Source of the DNA: Pseudobdellovibrionaceae bacterium
GTDB lineage: Bacteria; Bdellovibrionota; Bdellovibrionia; Bdellovibrionales; UBA1609
Direction: 5' to 3'
Length of the DNA stretch: 64,000 nt
NCBI GenBank assembly: GCA_018663505.1
Contig: JABJQG010000020.1
Span: forward strand, 62,001 to 126,000
Part shown: positions 59,315-64,000 of the stretch, piece by piece
How positions within the stretch are numbered: position 1 is the first letter of the stretch
Layout of the letters: each line of letters opens with the position of its first letter
Translations under genes and position numbers: made by a program
Notes under the pieces: generated by a model
What the model was told of the DNA's origin: nothing
The model's database searches: none
What the model saw: only the letters and a program-made list of their open reading frames with translations

Positions 59315-59621
59315 ATGGACCACCAAGTTACTTTTCTATCATTATCCGTTCTCTCATTTTTTTTTGGGTATGTTGGTAATGACTTACCTCATGAACGGTA
59401 TAAATAAAACTAGAAAATTTGAGTCTAAACTTCTACAGGCTAAGGATAATTTGACTAATCAATTAAGAAGTCAGACCCATTTTGTTGAAATATTTCTGCA
59501 ACATATTTCCGATAAATTTATAATTGCAAAATTTGATAATGCCGATAAATACAACATTAGTGCGTATTATATTTCTGATAATTGCCAATCTATTGGCTTT
59601 TTATCATGCTTTTCTAGGTAA
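59315..59621 (+). pseudogene. Frameshifted small membrane/coiled-coil gene at a T9 run
   Basis: One frame starts MDHQVTFLSLSVLSFFFG and the +1 frame continues as MLVMTYLMNGINKTRKFESKLLQAK to a stop at 59621. They meet at a run of nine T; eight T would join them in one ORF with a membrane helix plus a coiled coil. The 3' end overlaps ung. RBS weak. The rest of 59047-59566 (520 bp) shows only AT-rich DNA without a clear gene. Confidence 0.35.
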
Positions 59622-60241
59622 CAGTTGGTCTTGGAAAAATGATGATTATTATAGAACCCGCGGTAGGCAGATAATGGTGAGGGGTGAGCGCTTCTAAGAA
59701 CAAGGTGCTTGTTCTCATCTATTTTTTCCCCTTTTTTTTGTGCAGGAGCACCCCATAAGATAAATACTAAATTTTCTTTTTTTTCATTTAGAGTTTCAAT
59801 AACTTTGCCCGTGAATTGCTCCCAGCCTTTTTTCTGATGCGAACCCGCCTTTGCTTTTTCTACTGATAATACAGTATTAAGTAGTAAAACGCCTTGATTG
59901 GCCCAGCTTTGTAAATACCCGTGCTGAGGCTGATCAATGTCTAAATCATTTTTTAATTCTTTATAAATATTTACTAATGACGGAGGCGTCTTTACACCTG
60001 GTTTCACTGAAAAACATAAACCATGCGCCTGTCCCTCACCGTGATATGGGTCTTGACCGATAATCACAACTCTTGTGTTTTTAAAGGGTGTGGAATTAAA
60101 TGCAGAAAATCGGTCCTCTTCTTGAGGGAAAATTTCTTTCTTTTTAATTTTTTCTGACTCTAAAAATTTATTTAGTTTTAGTAGATAGTCTTTAGAAAAC
60201 TCATCGCCAATAACCTTATTCCAACTTTTTTCTAATTCCAT
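59567..60241 (-). CDS. ung: Uracil-DNA glycosylase
   Basis: 224 aa from ATG 60241 (GAGG upstream; earlier in-frame starts would overlap DUF3501). Family 1 UDG motifs: [14 protein letters not shown] (catalytic Asp64), [20 protein letters not shown] and [11 protein letters not shown] with the catalytic His. Removes uracil from DNA in base-excision repair. Confidence 0.96.
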   Translation of the reverse strand: MELEKSWNKVIGDEFSKDYLLKLNKFLESEKIKKKEIFPQEEDRFSAFNSTPFKNTRVVIIGQDPYHGEGQAHGLCFSVKPGVKTPPSLVNIYKELKNDLDIDQPQHGYLQSWANQGVLLLNTVLSVEKAKAGSHQKKGWEQFTGKVIETLNEKKENLVFILWGAPAQKKGEKIDENKHLVLRSAHPSPLSAYRGFYNNHHFSKTNCYLEKHDKKPIDWQLSEI

Positions 60242-60260
60242 GAATTCATGACCTCGATTG

Positions 60261-60812
60261 TTAATACTGTAAATCCATTTTAAACGTAGATTTCTGGTCC
60301 TCAGAAAGTTCTTGTTCAATTTTCATTTCCGGGTGATCAGTGCCAATTTTTATTGGCGCTGATGAACACTTGAATTTGAGAAACTGAACCGAGGAGACTC
60401 TTTCATCGCCCACTTGATTCTTGTCGAAATCACAATACACTTTTTTTCCATCCTCTAATACTAAATAGATATGCTCAGGCAACCCTACCAGCAACCTCAA
60501 TTGCTTGTCTCGGTAATCTGGATCCACAAATTCTATCATTAAAGTACAACCCAATTCCTTATCTCCACCCAAAATATCATTATATGTTTGCATCTCATGC
60601 AATATGGCTTCTTCTTTAACTATGCGTTCCACACGCATCATTTCTTGAATTTGGTATTTTGTGGTTTCTGTATTCTCGAATAAAAAAGTTAGATACTCAC
60701 CTAGGTGAACTCGGCGTATATTTTTTTGCACCAACACACTCTGCTGAATCTCAGGTCTTTGCTGTGTATAAGTGACGTAATCTAATAACTCTGATCTTTC
60801 TACTTTCTTCAT
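60261..60812 (-). CDS. DUF3501 protein
   Basis: 183 aa. Recognisable DUF3501 features: [28 protein letters not shown] and [12 protein letters not shown]. It follows the iron-sulfur gene (60876-62258) by 63 bp. DUF3501 commonly accompanies GlpC-like Fe-S proteins and rubrerythrin. Function unknown, perhaps peroxide-related. Confidence 0.85.
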   Translation of the reverse strand: MKKVERSELLDYVTYTQQRPEIQQSVLVQKNIRRVHLGEYLTFLFENTETTKYQIQEMMRVERIVKEEAILHEMQTYNDILGGDKELGCTLMIEFVDPDYRDKQLRLLVGLPEHIYLVLEDGKKVYCDFDKNQVGDERVSSVQFLKFKCSSAPIKIGTDHPEMKIEQELSEDQKSTFKMDLQY

Positions 60813-60875
60813 ATATTCACCACATTTCTTTTGAGCCTAGTTTAACTATGACTCACGGTCATCTTCATTCATCTT

Positions 60876-62258
60876 CTAATTAGCGCTTTTATCACCTTTA
60901 GGAGTTTTTTCAACAGGAACATCTATTTTTTCAGGGAAACCATCCTCTCTATAAGCCTTGGCTAAAATTGTCATGGGATGCATGGGTTTTATACCAGCAT
61001 GTTGTTGAAATTGTATGGCCGCAAGCGGACATTCTGTGGACCAAACTTCTGTTTCTGTTTTTTTCATACCATCAAAAGCCTTTTCTCCCACACGTTTAGA
61101 GGCTTCAAAGCTTTCTGTTTTCATTGCGTAGGTGCCATCATGTCCACAGCACTCCATAACCATTTTAGGTTTTACACCAGGGATTTTTTTAAGAAGGTCA
61201 CGCCCCTTAAACCCAACAGCTTGTACTCGTAGGTGACATGGGGTGTGATAACCAACCGCCACTCCAGGCGTGCTTTTAAAATCAGTATTAAATCGTTCTT
61301 CTTGACGAATAGACCACAGATATTCCCCTGGATCTTGAATAGCATCTGCCATTTTTTGTGCTTGAGGGCGGTCTTCTTTTTTTAATAACTCTATATACTC
61401 CCTACGCATCATCATGCCACATGTGGGGTTTATAGAAAGAATTTTAGCTCCCCTATCTACAAATGGAGAAAGTAACTTCATATTATGTTTCGCATTTTTT
61501 CTTAGTGTTTCAATGTCTCCATTTTCCCAAGAAGGCATGCCACAACACTTGAGTCCTTTAATACAGCTCACCTTCACTCCATTTTTTTCTAATACATCCA
61601 CCGTGTCTTTACCAATGGACGGTTCGTTGTTTTGCACATAGCAAGTCTGAAAAAGAACAACTTCAGCCTGATTTTGCTTTTCCATTTTTCCAGATTTTTC
61701 TGCCCAGGACTCAAAAGTAGAAGATGCAAAATCTGGTAATAATTTGTCTCGATGAACTCCTAAAGCTTTTTCCATAAAAACACGGTGCAAGCTCACCCGG
61801 TTCATCACATTTGCCATTCCTAAACTCATTCTAGCCACTTTTCCTGCAGCATCAGGATTAGCTAAAACTTTATCTCTTAGACTTGATCCATTTTTTTTAT
61901 GTAAAATAGCTTTGTATCTATGGACTAACTTAGGGAAATCCAATTGATACTCATGGCTGTCTCTTGGGGTATAGGGGCACTGTACTTCGCAAAGTTTGCA
62001 TTGAAAACAATCATCCATTACATGCTGGGTTTCTTTATCAGTGAGCTTTGTCACATCACCATCATGTAAATCATCAATGTACTTAAATAAATTGGGAAAG
62101 GAATCACAAAATTTAAAACACATTCTGCAACCATGACACACTTCAAAAACTCTTGTGATTTCTTTATCTAGGGCATCAACATCCCAATAGAGATTATCTT
62201 CAGGGTCATAACTTAAACCTTCTGAAGGCATATAGGAGATGGGTTTGTTTGCAGACAT
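60876..62258 (-). CDS. GlpC/HdrD-like iron-sulfur protein
   Basis: 460 aa. Two 4Fe-4S motifs in the N-terminal third (CHGCRMCFKFCDSFP, CFQCKLCEVQCPYTP) and two CCG-type domains (GLKCCGMPSWENG; VMECCGHDGTYAMK). Electron-carrying Fe-S protein related to GlpC and heterodisulfide reductase. Sits between DUF3501 and rubrerythrin, so it probably reduces rubrerythrin or a peroxide-linked partner. Confidence 0.9.
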   Translation of the reverse strand: MSANKPISYMPSEGLSYDPEDNLYWDVDALDKEITRVFEVCHGCRMCFKFCDSFPNLFKYIDDLHDGDVTKLTDKETQHVMDDCFQCKLCEVQCPYTPRDSHEYQLDFPKLVHRYKAILHKKNGSSLRDKVLANPDAAGKVARMSLGMANVMNRVSLHRVFMEKALGVHRDKLLPDFASSTFESWAEKSGKMEKQNQAEVVLFQTCYVQNNEPSIGKDTVDVLEKNGVKVSCIKGLKCCGMPSWENGDIETLRKNAKHNMKLLSPFVDRGAKILSINPTCGMMMRREYIELLKKEDRPQAQKMADAIQDPGEYLWSIRQEERFNTDFKSTPGVAVGYHTPCHLRVQAVGFKGRDLLKKIPGVKPKMVMECCGHDGTYAMKTESFEASKRVGEKAFDGMKKTETEVWSTECPLAAIQFQQHAGIKPMHPMTILAKAYREDGFPEKIDVPVEKTPKGDKSAN

Positions 62259-62282
62259 GATAATTCCTTATTGAAGTTAAAA

Positions 62283-62306
62283 AAAAAGGGCCAAAAAGCC
62301 CTTTTT
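62283..62306 (-). terminator. Rho-independent terminator after rubrerythrin
   Basis: Stem AAAAAGGGC/GCCCTTTTT with a 6-nt loop, followed on the minus strand by a T9 run. It would stop or weaken transcription between rubrerythrin and the Fe-S gene. Confidence 0.8.
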
Positions 62307-62337
62307 ATCAACTCAGTTTTGATTTTAAGCAGCTCTA

Positions 62338-62757
62338 TTAGTTAAGAGAGTCTAACATTTGTTGAAAACGACCAGCATGTGACTTCTCAGCTTTTGCTAA
62401 TGTTTCAAACCAATCTGCTATTTCAGAAAATCCTTCTTCGCGTGCAGCCTTAGCCATACCAGGGTACATATCTGTATACTCATGAGTTTCGCCTTCAATT
62501 GAAGCCTTTAAATTCAACTCCGTATCACCCATTGGTAAACCCGTAGCAGGATCACCTACTTGTTTAATATAGTCTAAATGCCCATGAGCATGACCAGTTT
62601 CACCTTCTGCAGTTTCTCTAAAGTTAGAAGCAATTTCTGGGTAACCTTCTACATCGGCTACTTTTGCGAAATACAAATATCTTCTGTTTGCTTGAGACTC
62701 TCCAGCAAATGCTGCTTTTAAATTATCGTGTGTTTTTGTGCCTTTTAAATCAGCCAT
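62338..62757 (-). CDS. Rubrerythrin (peroxide-scavenging diiron protein)
   Basis: 139 aa from ATG 62757 (AAAGGTAGG upstream). Diiron helices with [46 protein letters not shown] and [14 protein letters not shown]. No C-terminal rubredoxin domain, so it is the short form. Reduces H2O2 using electrons from Fe-S partners such as the neighbouring gene. Confidence 0.93.
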   Translation of the reverse strand: MADLKGTKTHDNLKAAFAGESQANRRYLYFAKVADVEGYPEIASNFRETAEGETGHAHGHLDYIKQVGDPATGLPMGDTELNLKASIEGETHEYTDMYPGMAKAAREEGFSEIADWFETLAKAEKSHAGRFQQMLDSLN

Positions 62758-62893
62758 ATAAAACCTACCTTTCAATTTATGTTAACTACAATTCATTATG
62801 TTTTTGAACTCAAATAGTGTGTGCGAATAAATGATAAATATCAATAAATATCAATTTTTTTAACTCAGAATATCATAGTTAGTTTCATTACAA

Positions 62894-63247
62894 TTAAATG
62901 GAAAGCAACGTATGCCAGGCCCCAATATTGTGAACATCTTTCGCCCCACCTTTGTGGAGTATTCTTTTTGCCATGGAGCTACGAGCGCCAGATGCACAAC
63001 AAACGAGAATTTGCTTGTTTATATTTAGTTTTTTAAAACTCGATTGAAGCGCCTCGAGAGGAATATTAATACTCCCTGGAAAACTACCACTAGAAAACTC
63101 TGATTTAGACCTAACATCAATAATTTGAGCGGCTTTTAAATCTACCTGCCTTAACATTTTCATCACCTTTTTCCTTTGAAAGGACTTGTAAATAGTGAAA
63201 CAAACAATTGCACCAAACAAGGCTAAAAATAAATTTTGAGAATCCAT
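62894..63247 (-). CDS. Membrane-anchored rhodanese-like protein
   Basis: 117 aa. N-terminal helix (~6-22) and a single rhodanese domain with IIDVRSKSEFSSGSFPGSINIP and active-site Cys84 in CASGARS. Sulfurtransferase or persulfide carrier at the membrane. Confidence 0.9.
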   Translation of the reverse strand: MDSQNLFLALFGAIVCFTIYKSFQRKKVMKMLRQVDLKAAQIIDVRSKSEFSSGSFPGSINIPLEALQSSFKKLNINKQILVCCASGARSSMAKRILHKGGAKDVHNIGAWHTLLSI

Positions 63248-63384
63248 ATGTACAACTCCTGACTATATTACGAAAATATAATATAAATAGTTTAGTAAGT
63301 CAAGTATAGGTTTCTTGTGTGAATTAGAGAGTCAGATTTACTCAATATTTCTCTACAGTTCCTTTGAAATATTGAGCCCCAACT

Positions 63385-64000
63385 TTAAACCAAAAGAACA
63401 TCAAGTTCTAGCTCATCACGAATTTGGTCGGCCACTTTTTGTGTGGCTTCTTTATTTCGACCACTACCAAAAATTAGTGATGCAATATTTACTGTTCGCT
63501 TCATAGTATGCAAACCCTCTTCTAGGGAGCCTGGCATAATCTTAACAGTTAAGATTAAATCTTTATCTGTGAAGCTCGGGGCGATTTGCTGAGAAATAAC
63601 TCTCTGTAACAGTTCAAAAAAGAAACCCTCTGGGTCCTTGCCTTCTTCTGCGTGAAACACCACTAGCTCAAAAGGACCATTCTTCTTTTTTCTACAAACA
63701 GACTTTATGGTCTTTGCAATAAGCTGGCGAGCCCCTGTACCACCGGCACATAAAACATAAGTGGGCAGATCTGATGGCAGGTCCATAACCTTTGAAAACT
63801 TACCTAAACCTAACCTAAGATCATGTCGCGACTCCAAGCGAGTTTCCAATACGCCCCAACGGTAATAAGCCATACCAAGAAGAGTTATTCCCAATAGAGT
63901 TTCTAACATCAATAATACATCTGGTTTTGCATGAGAAAAAACAGTCAATGTAGCTAAACCAAGTATAAGTCCCGAAACAAGAGGAATAACAGGAATTACA
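63385..64000 (-). CDS. Membrane transporter-like protein, C-terminal part (5' end outside window)
   Basis: The frame is open to the right edge; the start lies beyond 64000. The visible ~204 residues begin with two hydrophobic helices (IPVIPLVSGLILGLATLTVF; VLLMLETLLGITLLGMAYYRW), then a soluble domain with a Rossmann-like pattern (YVLCAGGTGARQLIAKTIKSV, FELVVFHAEEG) and acidic end. This resembles the cytoplasmic tail of amino-acid permease-type transporters with a USP-like domain; the family is uncertain. Confidence 0.6.
   Translation of the reverse strand, partial: VIPVIPLVSGLILGLATLTVFSHAKPDVLLMLETLLGITLLGMAYYRWGVLETRLESRHDLRLGLGKFSKVMDLPSDLPTYVLCAGGTGARQLIAKTIKSVCRKKKNGPFELVVFHAEEGKDPEGFFFELLQRVISQQIAPSFTDKDLILTVKIMPGSLEEGLHTMKRTVNIASLIFGSGRNKEATQKVADQIRDELELDVLLV

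Overview
The window is AT-rich Gram-negative DNA: Sec signal peptides, lipoboxes, outer-membrane-type proteins, chemotaxis genes and sigma-54 control all appear. The gene style resembles Bdellovibrionota/Bacteriovoracales-like predators, but nothing here proves the species. The central ~39.8 kb (about 4131 to 43900) reads as one integrative and conjugative element (ICE) downstream of a tRNA-Ala(GGC) gene. It ends with an excisionase-like gene and a tyrosine integrase.

Left flank (1-4130): a partial cheA, two chemoreceptors and the tRNA-Ala. ICE left end (4131-7860): a palindromic leader, a double-HTH regulator, a small DNA-binding-type protein, then a minus-strand TIR / caspase-like protease / TIR operon that looks like Thoeris-type abortive immunity. 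ICE control module (7820-14564): a small one-helix membrane peptide whose ribosome site is buried in a long hairpin; three 18-bp palindromes and a sigma-54 promoter; then an operon for an NtrC-type activator, a radical SAM/SPASM enzyme, an exported 106-aa peptide, a membrane-anchored oligopeptide-binding protein without a transporter, and a hybrid histidine kinase. The same half-site (TGACCMA) occurs three times before a second near-consensus sigma-54 promoter at 22281, just upstream of the transfer operon. I infer a modified-peptide signalling circuit that switches on conjugation.

ICE cargo (14800-21965): a Fe(II) uptake and storage island (Fur-box-like site, small exported protein, barrel-like protein, double FeoA, FeoB, FeoB-associated Cys-rich protein, lipoprotein, ferritin, DtxR/MntR-type regulator). 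Transfer genes (22342-41799): tiny leader genes, a coupling protein split over two genes and fused to a TraU-like exported domain, a PilB/GspE-like ATPase, a DsbC-like protein, pilin-like, TraL, TraE, TraK, TraB, TraV-like, an antitoxin/PIN-toxin pair, VirB4/TraC, a PFL_4711-like protein, TraG-like, a probable oriT, MobC and a MOB_P-type relaxase. Right end: a second small DNA-binding-type protein, Xis and Int.

Right flank (43900-64000): oxyR and a divergent catalase, DUF547, MarR plus a membrane iron-sulfur protein plus an FNR-type reductase, TldD/TldE, a hemerythrin-like protein, a very large secreted alpha/beta-hydrolase with exported neighbours, uracil-DNA glycosylase, the DUF3501 / iron-sulfur protein / rubrerythrin trio, a rhodanese and the end of a membrane transporter-like gene. 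The oxidative-stress and redox theme there looks chromosomal.
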